Assembly: GCF_000284295.1 (NCBI RefSeq)
Contig: NC_017093.1
Location: forward strand, 3,472,001 to 3,536,000
Length of the DNA: 64,000 bases
Source: Actinoplanes missouriensis 431
GTDB taxonomy: Bacteria > Actinomycetota > Actinomycetes > Mycobacteriales > Micromonosporaceae
Direction: 5' to 3'
This document shows positions 1 through 7,658 of the stretch, piece after piece. The notes below the pieces were generated by a model. The model was given only the letters and a program-made list of their open reading frames with translations. It did not search any database and was not told the origin of the DNA. The first letter of the stretch is position 1; the number at the start of each line of letters is the position of its first letter. The translations under genes and the position numbers were made by a program.

Positions 1-1
1 G

Positions 2-631
2 CGCCTCGGGGTGTCGGTCAAGGAGGTGACGCCGGACGGCGTCACGCTCAGCGACGGCACCACGATCAAGACCCGCCTGGTGGTGTGGGGCGGCGGTCAG
101 TCGGCCGCGCCGCTCGCCTCCCGGTCCGGGCTGCCGCAGGGGCGCGGCGGCCGGATCGACGTCCAGCCGGATCTCTCGGTCGCCGGTTTCCCGAAGGTCT
201 ACGCGCTCGGCGACGTCGCCAACATCCCGGGCGCCGACGGGGAGGCGCTGCCGCAGCTCGGCAGCGTCGCGCAGCAGGCCGGCGACTGGGCGGCCGGGAA
301 CATCATCGCCGACCTGGAGGGCGATCGGCGGCAGCCGTTCCACTACCGGGACAAGGGAATCATGGCGATGATCGGCCGCAAGGCCGCGGTCGCCGAGATC
401 GGACCGCACCGGCACGAGCTGAAGGGCCGGTTCGCCTTCGCCGCCTGGCTCGGGGTGCACGCGCAACTGCTGGCCAACGCGGGCGCCGAGATGCGCGCCT
501 TCGTCAGCTGGCTCGACGACTTCTACGTCCGGCCGGCGCACCGTTCGGCCGAGCTGCTCGATCCCGCCACGATCGACCGGCCACGCATCCGTCTGGAAGG
601 GACACACGATGGCACCGAACACGCGGGGTGA
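2..631 (+). CDS. NDH-2 type NAD(P)H dehydrogenase, C-terminal part
   Basis: The left end of the window cuts this gene; the reading frame is open from base 2, and the visible ~209 residues are the C-terminal half. It has the second FAD-binding motif of pyridine-nucleotide disulphide oxidoreductases ([11 protein letters not shown], with G and D contacting FAD) followed by [11 protein letters not shown], and ends in the amphipathic membrane-association region usual for type II NADH dehydrogenases ([10 protein letters not shown], then a hydrophobic [11 protein letters not shown] stretch). NDH-2 enzymes pass electrons from NADH to quinone without pumping protons. The stop lies 23 bases inside the downstream G6PDH gene, so the two are probably co-transcribed and translationally coupled. 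Confidence 0.85.
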   Translation, partial: RLGVSVKEVTPDGVTLSDGTTIKTRLVVWGGGQSAAPLASRSGLPQGRGGRIDVQPDLSVAGFPKVYALGDVANIPGADGEALPQLGSVAQQAGDWAAGNIIADLEGDRRQPFHYRDKGIMAMIGRKAAVAEIGPHRHELKGRFAFAAWLGVHAQLLANAGAEMRAFVSWLDDFYVRPAHRSAELLDPATIDRPRIRLEGTHDGTEHAG

Positions 632-2006
632 CGTTCTCGTCATCTTCGGCATCACCGGCGACCTGGCCAAGGTGATGACCTTCCGGTCGCTGTACCGGCT
701 GGAACTGCGCGGCCTGCTCGACTGCCCGATCATCGGCGTCGCGGTGAACGAGTGGACCCACGACGACCTGGTCAGCCACGCCCGGGCCGCGATCGAGGGT
801 ACCGGCGAGAAGATCGAGGACGAGCCCTTCCAGCGGCTCACCGCCCGGATGAGCTACCTCAATGGCGACTTCGGGGACCCGCGCACGTACCAGCGCCTCG
901 GCGCGGCGATCGGCGACGCCGCCGTGCCGGTCTTCTACCTGGAGATCCCACCGTTCCTGTTCGGCCGGGTCGCCGCGGGCCTGGCCGAGGCCGGGCTGGT
1001 CCGGGCCGGCCGGGTGGTGGTGGAGAAGCCGTTCGGCCACGACACCGCGTCCGCCGTCGCGCTGGCCGCCGAGATCCACCAGCACATCGACGAGTCCCAG
1101 CTGTTCCGGATCGATCACTTCCTCGGCAAGATGGGCCTGGAGGAGCTGGTCTACTTCCGGTTCGCGAACACGCTGCTGGAGCCGGTGTGGAACCGCAACT
1201 ACGTCGAGTCGGTCGAGATCACCATGGCGGAGAGCTTCGGCGTCGAGGACCGCGGCCACTTCTACGACCCGGTCGGCGCCGTCCGGGACGTGGTGGTCAA
1301 CCACCTCATGCAGGTCCTCGCGGCCGGCGCGATGGAGTCGCCGGCCGGCCAGAACCCGGACATGCTGAAGAACACCCAGCTCGCGCTCTGGCGGGCGGTC
1401 GCCGAGGCGGACCCGGCCCACTACGTCCGCGGCCAGTACGACGGCTACCGCGCCATCCCCGGCGTCGCACCGGACTCGCAGACCGAGACGTACGCGGCGA
1501 TCCGCCTGGAGATCGACAACTGGCGCTGGGCCGGGGTGCCGTTCTTCATCCGTACCGGTAAGCGGCTCCCGGTCACCCAGACCGAGTTCCGCCTGGTCTT
1601 CAAGCGCCCGCCGAAACTCGGCCTGCGGCTGCCCGGCCTGGCCCGCCGCCCGGAGCCCGACCAGCTCGTCGTCAAACTGGACCCGTCGACCGGCCTGCGC
1701 TTCGAGATGCAGGCCCACCGCTCGGACGCGGACGGCCCCGAGGGCGTCACGCTCGACATGGAGTTCGCCGACGAGGGCGGCGAGGGCCCGACACCGTACG
1801 AGGTGCTGCTGCACGCGGCGCTGCTCGGCAACAGCACCCGGTTCCAGCGCCAGGACGGCGTCGAGGAGACCTGGCGGATCATGCAGCCGCTGGTCGACGC
1901 CCCGCCGCCGGTCGAGTCGTATGCGCCCGGCAGCTGGGGCCCGCCCGGCGCCGACCGCCTGGTGGCCGGTCACGGCGGCTGGCACGGCCCGTGGGTCGTG
2001 TCCTGA
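609..2006 (+). CDS. zwf: Glucose-6-phosphate 1-dehydrogenase
   Basis: 465 residues. It oxidises glucose-6-phosphate to 6-phosphogluconolactone and yields NADPH for the oxidative pentose phosphate pathway. The N-terminal nucleotide motif is FGITGDLAK (residues 13-21) and the substrate motif is RIDHFLGK (167-174), with the expected D and H. EKPFGHD near 139 is the usual EKPFG loop. Two points depart from the common form: the residues after GDLA read KVMTFRSLY rather than the usual RKL-type sequence, and the catalytic motif is followed by M rather than E. Its length is on the short side for the family. The start overlaps the upstream dehydrogenase gene by 23 bases. The redox pairing (NADPH production beside an NADH oxidase) makes sense. 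Confidence 0.88.
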   Translation: MAPNTRGDVLVIFGITGDLAKVMTFRSLYRLELRGLLDCPIIGVAVNEWTHDDLVSHARAAIEGTGEKIEDEPFQRLTARMSYLNGDFGDPRTYQRLGAAIGDAAVPVFYLEIPPFLFGRVAAGLAEAGLVRAGRVVVEKPFGHDTASAVALAAEIHQHIDESQLFRIDHFLGKMGLEELVYFRFANTLLEPVWNRNYVESVEITMAESFGVEDRGHFYDPVGAVRDVVVNHLMQVLAAGAMESPAGQNPDMLKNTQLALWRAVAEADPAHYVRGQYDGYRAIPGVAPDSQTETYAAIRLEIDNWRWAGVPFFIRTGKRLPVTQTEFRLVFKRPPKLGLRLPGLARRPEPDQLVVKLDPSTGLRFEMQAHRSDADGPEGVTLDMEFADEGGEGPTPYEVLLHAALLGNSTRFQRQDGVEETWRIMQPLVDAPPPVESYAPGSWGPPGADRLVAGHGGWHGPWVVS

Positions 2007-2030
2007 CCGCACGGCGTCAGCGACGCGACC

Positions 2031-2051
2031 CGGCGATCGAGCGGATCGCCG
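2031..2051 (+). terminator. Hairpin after zwf
   Basis: An 8-bp perfect stem (CGGCGATC / GATCGCCG) with a 5-nt loop lies 25 bases after the zwf stop. No U-run follows, as is common for actinobacterial terminators. It is a candidate for the end of the dehydrogenase-zwf operon. Confidence 0.35.
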
Positions 2052-2064
2052 CGGGAGGGCCGCG

Positions 2065-2145
2065 ATGCCGTCGCTCGGCGCGGTCCGCGGCAAGCTCGAC
2101 TTCCCCGGAGGCGGCCTGATCAGCGAAATCATCGCCGTCAACTGA
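2065..2145 (+). CDS. Possible 26-residue small ORF
   Basis: ATG preceded by GGGAGG at a good Shine-Dalgarno distance and followed by 26 codons up to TGA. The peptide (starts MPSLGAVRGK, ends SEIIAVN) matches nothing I recognise. It sits in the 220-base gap between zwf and the next gene. It may be a chance ORF or a remnant; the ribosome-binding site is its only support. Confidence 0.18.
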   Translation: MPSLGAVRGKLDFPGGGLISEIIAVN

Positions 2146-2228
2146 CGAGGCCCGGTCGCGGCGCGCGTCCGGTCCCGTGGTCGACTGTCAGGTCACCGGA
2201 CCGCGTTCGCGAGAGTGGGAGTTCCAGC

Positions 2229-2666
2229 ATGAGCACCGGCGAGCACGAGGAACGGGTGCGTGCGCACCTCCAGCCCGGTGAGGTGTTCCGGGCGGCGGTG
2301 TGGGTGAGCCGGGCGGACGAGCAGCCGCCCATGGAGATCACGCGCTCGGAGTTGTCGCCGTTGCGGTTCCGGCGGCGGCCTCGCGACATGCCGTACCGGC
2401 CGCCGGTCGAACTCGCCGCCGGGCTGGAGGAGCACGTCCGGCTGGTGAGTGAGCCGCGGATCCTGGCGATCACCGACCGGCGGCTGCTGGTGCTGGCGAA
2501 ACGGGCCTTCTCCTCGGCGCTGCGGGTGCGCTGGGAGTGCCCCCGGGACCGGCTCACCGCGGCGGCGGAGGAGGGTGGCCGCCTGCGCCTCGACTTCGCC
2601 GACGGCTCCACCCTCACCCTGCTCACCCCGTCAGCGCAGGTCCGGCCGTTCCTCGATCAGGTGTGA
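2229..2666 (+). CDS. Conserved-type hypothetical protein, 145 aa
   Basis: Soluble 145-residue protein with no signal peptide or membrane segment. GGGAG lies about 7 bases upstream of the ATG. The C-terminal half (ILAITDRRLLVLAKR, then DRLTAA and a hydrophobic strand pattern) resembles the PH-like 'ITDRRLLV' core seen in many actinobacterial short proteins, which is the only family hint I can offer. Its last 36 bases overlap the end of the convergent alanyl-tRNA synthetase-like gene. Function unknown. Confidence 0.6.
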   Translation: MSTGEHEERVRAHLQPGEVFRAAVWVSRADEQPPMEITRSELSPLRFRRRPRDMPYRPPVELAAGLEEHVRLVSEPRILAITDRRLLVLAKRAFSSALRVRWECPRDRLTAAAEEGGRLRLDFADGSTLTLLTPSAQVRPFLDQV

Positions 2667-3812
2667 CCCGGTCAGCACCAGGTCGACCAGCTCGCGGGGC
2701 ACGCCGTGCGTCTCGTGCAGGTCGCGGTAGTCGTCGTCGGTCAGCGGGCCGGGGGAGCGCCGCCGGGACAGCACCTGGCGGCCCCGGCGCAGCAGGTCGC
2801 GGAACCTGTCCTCCTCGGTGCGCAGCACACCCCGTACCCGGGGAAGGGTGTCGATCTGCTCGAAGAGGTCGAGGGTGTGCTGGATCAGGTCGGTCGGCAG
2901 GTCGCCCGGTGTCCGATCCGGATCAGTGCGCCAGAGGGTGGTGAGGACCCGGCGGACGAGGCGGCGCAGCACGTGGCCGCGCGAGGTGTTCGACGGTTCG
3001 ACGCCGTCGCCGATCATCACGATCGTGGAGCGCAGGTGGTCGACGACGACGCGGAGGTCCCGGTCACCGAGGGTCCACAGGCCGGGGACCGTCGTCATCC
3101 ACGGCTCGAACACGTCGGTCTCGAAGACCGACCGGCGGTTCTGCAGGACGGTCAGCATGCGTTCCAGGCCCATCCCGGTGTCGACGCACTCCGGCACGAG
3201 CGGGCGCAGGCTGCCGTCATCGAGGCGGTCGTAACGCATCGTGACGTGATTCCACACCTCGGTCCAGCCGTCGTCGGTCGTCGGCGTGCCCCGCGGCGGC
3301 CCCTCGCCGGTCCACACGAAGATCTCCGAGTCCGGGCCGCACGGTCCGGTCGGGCCGTTGGACCACCAGTTCTCGTCGGTGGTGAGCTCGACCGGCACGC
3401 CGAGGCGCTCCCACGTGCGCAGCGACGCGGTGTCACAGGTGTGCACGGTGACGTGCAAGCGGCCCGGATCCATCCCGAAGCCGTCCCGGAGCAGCTCATA
3501 ACCCCAGGTCAGGCTCTGTGGGCCGGGATAGTCGCCGAGCGACCACGAGCCGAGCATCTGGAACACCGTGAGGTGCGTGTCGTCGCCGATCTCGTCCAGG
3601 TCGGTGGTGCGCAGGCAACGCTGCCGGTTGACCAGCCGCCGACCCAGAGGATGAGGACGACCTTCAATGTACGGGGTGAGCGGGTGCATGCCCGACGTGG
3701 TGAACAGCACCGGATCACCCGGTGGTGGGATCAGCGTGCTCTCCGGTAACCGAACGTGACCGCGATCGCGGTAGAAGTCGAGAAACGTGCGGACTGTTGG
3801 ATCGACGTACAT
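2631..3812 (-). CDS. Stand-alone alanyl-tRNA synthetase-like protein (no editing domain)
   Basis: 393 residues aligning with the class II catalytic core and helical tRNA-recognition part of AlaRS: FTTSGM (37-42), NRQRCLRTTDLDEIG (62-76), FQMLGSWSLGDY (84-95), the Ala-pocket loop NGPTGPCGPDSEIF (152-165), motif 3 VDTGMGLERML (210-220) and DHLRS...PSNTSRGHVLRR. It ends where the editing domain would begin, so the editing and C-Ala domains are absent; housekeeping AlaRS is more than twice as long. The canonical ARHHT before motif 2 is replaced by DDTH. GGAAGGA lies about 8 bases before the chosen ATG at 3812. It could charge tRNA-Ala as a spare or resistant enzyme, or activate alanine for another acceptor. 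A leader peptide and competing hairpins precede it. Confidence 0.82.
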   Translation of the reverse strand: MYVDPTVRTFLDFYRDRGHVRLPESTLIPPPGDPVLFTTSGMHPLTPYIEGRPHPLGRRLVNRQRCLRTTDLDEIGDDTHLTVFQMLGSWSLGDYPGPQSLTWGYELLRDGFGMDPGRLHVTVHTCDTASLRTWERLGVPVELTTDENWWSNGPTGPCGPDSEIFVWTGEGPPRGTPTTDDGWTEVWNHVTMRYDRLDDGSLRPLVPECVDTGMGLERMLTVLQNRRSVFETDVFEPWMTTVPGLWTLGDRDLRVVVDHLRSTIVMIGDGVEPSNTSRGHVLRRLVRRVLTTLWRTDPDRTPGDLPTDLIQHTLDLFEQIDTLPRVRGVLRTEEDRFRDLLRRGRQVLSRRRSPGPLTDDDYRDLHETHGVPRELVDLVLTGSHLIEERPDLR

Positions 3813-3823
3813 GACAAAGGTCC

Positions 3824-3889
3824 TTCCGGGGTCGGAACGACCGGAAAGGAACCGCGCGGCGACACAGGAAACGGTTCGTCTCCGGTCGC
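3824..3889 (-). promoter_or_regulatory. Competing hairpins in the AlaRS-like gene leader (putative translational attenuator)
   Basis: Between the leader peptide and the synthetase start, three helices share strands. (i) 3883-3889 can pair with 3917-3923 inside the leader ORF (7 bp). (ii) 3881-3887 plus 3872-3877 can pair with 3839-3845 plus 3849-3854 (7+6 bp around a small internal loop). (iii) 3841-3850 can pair with 3821-3829 (TCC, one bulged base, then TTCCGG), which buries the GGAAGGA ribosome-binding site. Helices i and ii exclude each other, as do ii and iii. No U-run follows, so control of translation rather than termination is more likely. The structures are read from complementarity; the mechanism is inference. 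Confidence 0.5.
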
Positions 3890-3906
3890 GGCGAGAAGAG
3901 TGGAGG

Positions 3907-3975
3907 TCAGGCAGCGGCGACCGTCGAGCCGATAGCTCGCACGGTCGCGATCGTGGATCGCAGGCTGACGTCCAT
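3907..3975 (-). CDS. Alanine-rich leader peptide, 22 aa
   Basis: ATG at 3975 opens a 22-codon ORF ending in three consecutive alanine codons (GCC GCT GCC) directly before TGA; two more Ala codons lie at positions 10 and 14. There is no Shine-Dalgarno, but a TACCGT -10-like box ends 7 bases before the ATG, so the mRNA is probably leaderless, as known for several actinobacterial attenuator peptides. A strong hairpin (3917-3929 with 3935-3948) lies within the ORF. Run-of-cognate-codons leaders preceding amino-acid genes are the classic signature of ribosome-mediated attenuation, here by Ala-tRNA supply for a synthetase paralogue. Confidence 0.55.
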   Translation of the reverse strand: MDVSLRSTIATVRAIGSTVAAA

Positions 3976-3982
3976 GCCCGGG

Positions 3983-3988
3983 ACGGTA
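3983..3988 (-). promoter_or_regulatory. -10 box for the leaderless leader-peptide transcript
   Basis: TACCGT on the minus strand matches the actinobacterial TAnnnT -10 pattern and ends 7 bases before the leader ATG, which puts the transcription start at or next to the start codon. No convincing -35 was found. Confidence 0.35.
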
Positions 3989-4024
3989 CCGCTTGACGCG
4001 TCGCGATGCCCAGCGCATTTTCGG

Positions 4025-4621
4025 TCAGCCGGGCATCGCCTTCTGCGGGTGCAGGGTCTCGTGCCGGGCCAGCATCGCGACGAACTCGACGATCTTCCGC
4101 TCCCGCGTCTCCGCGCGCTTGACCGCGTTGAGCCGGTGGATCATGGCGAACCGGTTGGTCTTGGTGAGCACGTCGAACATGGCCTGCGCGTCCGGGTTCG
4201 CGGCGATCGCGGCCAGCAGATCGTCCGGCACCACGGCCTCCGACGGCGGGGCGTAGGCGGCCGCCCACCGCCCGTCCGCCTTCGCCGCCTCCACCGCGGC
4301 GCGCCCGGCCGGCAGCATCCGGCCCTCGCCCTCCAGCCGGGCCACGTGCATGACGTTCCGCTGCGACCAGATGCTGCGGGCCGTCCGCGGCGTCAACCGG
4401 ATCCACGACGATTGCTCGTCACGGCGGCGCGCCTGCCCGTCGATCCAGCCGCAGCAGAGCGCCTCGTCGACCGCCTCCTGCCAGGTCAGGGTGGTGACCG
4501 TGCCGCCCTTCCTGGTCAGCGCCAGCCACACGCCGGCGGACGTGGCGTGATGGTCGGCCAGCCAGGACCGCAGCGCCGCCGCGTCCGGGACGATCAGCTC
4601 TTCGAGTTCCGCCTTCCCCAT
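4025..4621 (-). CDS. YdeI/OmpD-associated family protein
   Basis: 198 residues, recognised from its family pattern: LRSWLADHHATSAGVWL near the N-terminus, then TWQEAVDEALCCGWIDG (the best conserved stretch) and RLTPRTARSIWSQRNV, with a basic helical C-terminus. Family members are small cytoplasmic proteins of uncertain role; YdeI in Bacillus was linked to stress responses. The stop lies about 50 bases before the leader peptide of the synthetase-like gene, and the start is 9 bases from the end of the Fic gene on the same strand, so Fic and YdeI may form one transcript. Confidence 0.75.
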   Translation of the reverse strand: MGKAELEELIVPDAAALRSWLADHHATSAGVWLALTRKGGTVTTLTWQEAVDEALCCGWIDGQARRRDEQSSWIRLTPRTARSIWSQRNVMHVARLEGEGRMLPAGRAAVEAAKADGRWAAAYAPPSEAVVPDDLLAAIAANPDAQAMFDVLTKTNRFAMIHRLNAVKRAETRERKIVEFVAMLARHETLHPQKAMPG

Positions 4622-4630
4622 GACGGCAGG

Positions 4631-5776
4631 TTAGTCGCTGTCGCCCGGCCGGTAGGGGTCACGGCCGGGACCCCGCACCGCCGCGGCGGCCGCTTCGGCG
4701 ATCTCGGAGGCGACCCCGGTCAGCACGTAGACCCGGGCGGTGGCGTGACCCTGCGGGGTGAGCAGCCCGGTGCGGGTCAGTGCCTGGATGTCCCGGATGG
4801 CCTGGTCCCGGCTGAGGCTCTCGTCCTGCTGGTAAGTGGTGCGGCGGAGTTCGCCGACCGCTGCCGCGTAGAGGGCGGAGACGATGCGCTCGGGGAGCCC
4901 TCGCTCGCCGGCGAGCCGTGCCAGATCGTTCCACAGTCGCACGGTCCACTCGTAGCGTCGCTGCACACGCTGGGCCTGACGGTGATGAGCGGTGAACACG
5001 AACCTGAGCCACGGATGCGCGTCGCGAGCCGGCTGGAAGCTGCCACCCTGGGCGGTGCGCAGCGCCTCGTAGTAGTGCAGCGTGTTGGTCTGCTCGCCGA
5101 GCCACTCCTCGATCGAGGAGAACTCGGGTGCCACCTCTCCGGTGCGGGCCAGGACCAGGGTGTGCAGCGCGCGGGCGGTCCGGCCGTTGCCGTCGTGCCA
5201 CGGGTGGATGGCGACGAGGTTGAGGTGGGCCATCGCCGCCCGGGCGTAGGCGGGCGCGTCGAGATCCCCGCTGCGGAGCCAGGCGACGAACTCACCCATC
5301 AGATCGGGTACGAGATCGGCGTCCGGCCCGGTGTAGACCGGTTCCAGCGGGTCGGCGCTCGAGACGTAGACGCCGCCGGTACGGTACCGGCCCGGCCACT
5401 TCGCCGGCTGGTACTTCGTGATCATGAAGTGCAGGGCGGACAGCGCGGTCTCCGAGTAGTCGAAGAAGCTCATCAGCGGTGTCTGCTGCACGTAGGTCAT
5501 GGCGTCGCGGTAGCCGATGACCGCCTGCTGCGTCTCGTCGCCGGCCGCTGCGGACATCGGGGCGTGCTCGACCAGCGCCCGGGCGTCCGCGCTGCTGATC
5601 GTGATGTTCTCGATGGTGTTGGACCCCTGGATCGCCGCGGCGAACAGGCTCCGGCGCAGCTGACCCTCCCAGCGGGGCTTGGAGCGGAGGTGGGCGCTCA
5701 GGTCGGCGCGCATCGCGTCCAGCTCGGTGAGGACCCGCATGTCGGCCGCGTCCAGGGTCGGCATCGCATACAGCAT
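4631..5776 (-). CDS. Fic family protein (putative AMP-transferase)
   Basis: 381 residues. The Fic motif is HPWHDGNGR (191-199) with catalytic H191 and the phosphate-binding GNGR. An inhibitory helix motif is visible at the N-terminus: S52-x3-E56-N57 in GSNTIENI, matching the [S/T]xxxE[G/N] rule for class II Fic proteins that carry their own brake. A Fic/DUF4172-like N-terminal segment (about 30-110) and a C-terminal winged-helix-like region (about 300-370) flank the core. Such enzymes transfer AMP from ATP to hydroxyl groups of target proteins. There is no separate antitoxin, as expected for class II. The start may be M1 (5776) or M5 (5764). Confidence 0.85.
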   Translation of the reverse strand: MLYAMPTLDAADMRVLTELDAMRADLSAHLRSKPRWEGQLRRSLFAAAIQGSNTIENITISSADARALVEHAPMSAAAGDETQQAVIGYRDAMTYVQQTPLMSFFDYSETALSALHFMITKYQPAKWPGRYRTGGVYVSSADPLEPVYTGPDADLVPDLMGEFVAWLRSGDLDAPAYARAAMAHLNLVAIHPWHDGNGRTARALHTLVLARTGEVAPEFSSIEEWLGEQTNTLHYYEALRTAQGGSFQPARDAHPWLRFVFTAHHRQAQRVQRRYEWTVRLWNDLARLAGERGLPERIVSALYAAAVGELRRTTYQQDESLSRDQAIRDIQALTRTGLLTPQGHATARVYVLTGVASEIAEAAAAAVRGPGRDPYRPGDSD

Positions 5777-6008
5777 GCTCTGATGCTACAAGGCTGGTAG
5801 CACTGCGTTGGCTGGTGATCGGTGCGGGTAGCGCCAGCCGGACCGGGTGGGCGGTGCGTGCGGTTTCGGCAATCAGCGCCCCGCCCCACGAATCCCCGCG
5901 TGTCCGCTGCTCGCGGCGGTCACCGCGCCCCGCGTGCCGCTGTTGCCGCGCCCCGCTGTTGCCGTGCTCGCCGCCGAGGCGTCCCCAACGGCTCATCGTG
6001 CCCGCTGA

Positions 6009-6341
6009 TCAGCGGTGCCGGCGTCGCGGGAGGGCCCACCGGTGCGCCGGCCTGCGACGACTCGCCGCTGGGCAGTCCGACCGCAGGCGGCGGCGGGGGT
6101 GACGGTCGGGCTCGTGGCGTCCCTGGCGCAGGCGGGCGAGCGCCCGCCGGTACTCGAAGTTCTCGCCGAGGTTGCGGAACACGACCCAGGCGGCCGGCGC
6201 AGCGGTGATCATCGACGGCGCGTGCACCCACATAGGGCGGTCACCTCCAGCAACGAGAAACGACGCAACGAGTAGAACGATGGTCACCACGCTAAGCACA
6301 CCAAGTGAACCCGTCGATCCATTTAGGCCATTCACGATCAT
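6009..6341 (-). CDS. Small putative membrane protein, 110 aa
   Basis: An ATG at 6341 opens a 110-codon frame with a clear hydrophobic helix (LGVLSVVTIVLLVASFLVA), a second weaker one (ITAAPAAWVVF) and a strongly basic Arg-rich tail. The start lies only 15 bases from the divergent gene at 6357, so the two promoters must interleave. I recognise no family. The Arg-rich end could also be reading into non-coding GC-rich DNA, so the true stop is uncertain. The remaining 230 bases up to the Fic gene (5777-6008) show no convincing gene. Confidence 0.4.
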   Translation of the reverse strand: MIVNGLNGSTGSLGVLSVVTIVLLVASFLVAGGDRPMWVHAPSMITAAPAAWVVFRNLGENFEYRRALARLRQGRHEPDRHPRRRLRSDCPAASRRRPAHRWALPRRRHR

Positions 6342-6356
6342 GTACTCTTCGCCGTC

Positions 6357-6857
6357 GTGCGCGCGTTCTTCGTCCTCGCCGTCGCGGTGATCCTCGGTTT
6401 CGTCCTCAGTCCTCTGCTCCGCGCCGACGCGGCCTGCACCCCCACCCCGAAGACCCCATCCCCGGGTACGTGGAACGACGAGCAACTCGCCAACGCCCGC
6501 ATCATCGTCACGGCCGGGACCGAGCGCCGCGTACCGCACCAGGGCGTGGTGATCGCCGTCGCCACCGCTCTGCAGGAGTCCGGCCTGCGCAACCTGCGCG
6601 GCGGCGACCGGGACTCGATCGGTCTCTTCCAGCAGCGGCCGAGCCAGGGCTGGGGCACGCCGAAGCAGCTGCGCGACCCGGCCTATCAGACCCGCAAGTT
6701 CTACGACAAGCTGCTCGACGTCGACGGCTGGCAGCAGATGCGGCTCACCGAGGCTGCGCAGGCGGTGCAGGTGTCGGCGTACCCGGAGGCGTACACGAAG
6801 CACACCCGCGCGGCGACGGCGCTGGTCGAGACGTTGAGCTGCACACCGGAGGGCTAG
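6357..6857 (+). CDS. Secreted lysozyme-like (transglycosylase-fold) protein
   Basis: 166 residues starting at GTG, with a signal peptide (MRAFFVLAVAVILGFVLS, cleavage after about residue 26). The mature part has TALQESGLRNLRGGDRDSIGLFQQRPSQGWGT, where an E within LQESGL and the GLFQQRPSQGWG stretch are characteristic of a lysozyme-fold family common in actinomycetes. A role in peptidoglycan remodelling is likely but not shown. TACTCT at 6343-6348 lies 8 bases before the GTG, suggesting a leaderless mRNA. The stop overlaps the convergent MerR gene by 4 bases. Confidence 0.72.
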   Translation: MRAFFVLAVAVILGFVLSPLLRADAACTPTPKTPSPGTWNDEQLANARIIVTAGTERRVPHQGVVIAVATALQESGLRNLRGGDRDSIGLFQQRPSQGWGTPKQLRDPAYQTRKFYDKLLDVDGWQQMRLTEAAQAVQVSAYPEAYTKHTRAATALVETLSCTPEG

Positions 6858-7642
6858 GAGGGCTTCGGGATCCGCTCGGTCCGGGTCCAGCTGTACCAGC
6901 CCCGCTCCCGCATCAGGTTCCGCATGATCTGCGCCCCCGGATGCGCCTCGTCGGCCAGCGCGTCGAGCAGGTCGAACGGCAGGTTGTCCTGTTTGTCCTC
7001 GGTGCTGATGACGTCGCCGGACTCCACGGCCTCCTCGGAGAGGGCGGCCATGATGTCGGCCGCCTCCTCCATCAGCGCGACGGCAGCCTGGTCCCCGGAC
7101 GGGTCACTGTCGATGAGCGCCGACAGGATCCGGTAGAGCCGGACCACCCGCGGATCCTCGAGCTGGGCGAGCTTGCCCGGGATCCACTCGACGACCCGGT
7201 CCGGCCAGCGGGCCGTGACCAGGATCCATCCGTCGCGTTCGGCGCGCACCATCGCCTCGGACGCGCCGATCTCCCGGAGCCGGTCGAGGAAGTAGGTGAC
7301 CGCCGACGGAAGCGCCGCGTTGTCACCGGACGCGAGCTGGGCGATCTGCTTGCGGATCGTCTCCAGCCGCTGGATCTCGTCCGACACCCGCCTGTCGATC
7401 CGGCGTACCGCCTCGCCGAACTCCTCGGGTCCGGCGGCGAGCATCGGGCGGATCTGGGCCAGCGGCACGCCGGCGTCGGCCAGCGTGCGGATCTTGATGA
7501 GCGACACCACCGCGGTCGCGCCGTACCGCCGGTACCCCGACGCGTCGCGCTCCGGCTCGGGCAGCAGCCCGACCTGGTGGTAGTGCCGCACCGCACGCAC
7601 GGTCACGCCGGCGTACGCCGCCAGCTCACCGATGGTCAGCAT
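6854..7642 (-). CDS. MerR family transcriptional regulator
   Basis: 262 residues. The N-terminal winged helix-turn-helix is LTIGELAAYAGVTVRAVRHYHQVGLLPEPERDAS..YRRYG, typical of MerR/TipA-type regulators, followed by a dimerisation coiled coil (about 85-125) and a long C-terminal domain without metal-binding cysteines, so probably a small-molecule (drug) sensor. It is the last gene of a three-gene operon with the ABC exporter (16-base gap to the permease gene) and probably controls the operon through the palindrome at 9203-9215. Confidence 0.85.
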   Translation of the reverse strand: MLTIGELAAYAGVTVRAVRHYHQVGLLPEPERDASGYRRYGATAVVSLIKIRTLADAGVPLAQIRPMLAAGPEEFGEAVRRIDRRVSDEIQRLETIRKQIAQLASGDNAALPSAVTYFLDRLREIGASEAMVRAERDGWILVTARWPDRVVEWIPGKLAQLEDPRVVRLYRILSALIDSDPSGDQAAVALMEEAADIMAALSEEAVESGDVISTEDKQDNLPFDLLDALADEAHPGAQIMRNLMRERGWYSWTRTERIPKPS

Positions 7643-7658
7643 GATCCGATCCCCCCTT

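Noticed and set aside
3976..4000. T-box-like sequence (GGGACGGTACCGC) near the leader-peptide promoter
   Set aside because: It reads on the strand opposite to the synthetase-like gene, and no plus-strand gene with a matching leader follows it.
2538..4406. Upstream extension of the AlaRS-like frame by about 200 codons to 4406
   Set aside because: The extension is antisense-overlapping the YdeI gene region, lacks AlaRS similarity and lies before a good ribosome-binding site and start at 3812.
5815..6208. Long Arg/Pro-rich plus-strand frames between the Fic and lysozyme-like genes
   Set aside because: Open only because of GC content; no ribosome-binding site, no family pattern, and antisense to the likelier small membrane ORF.
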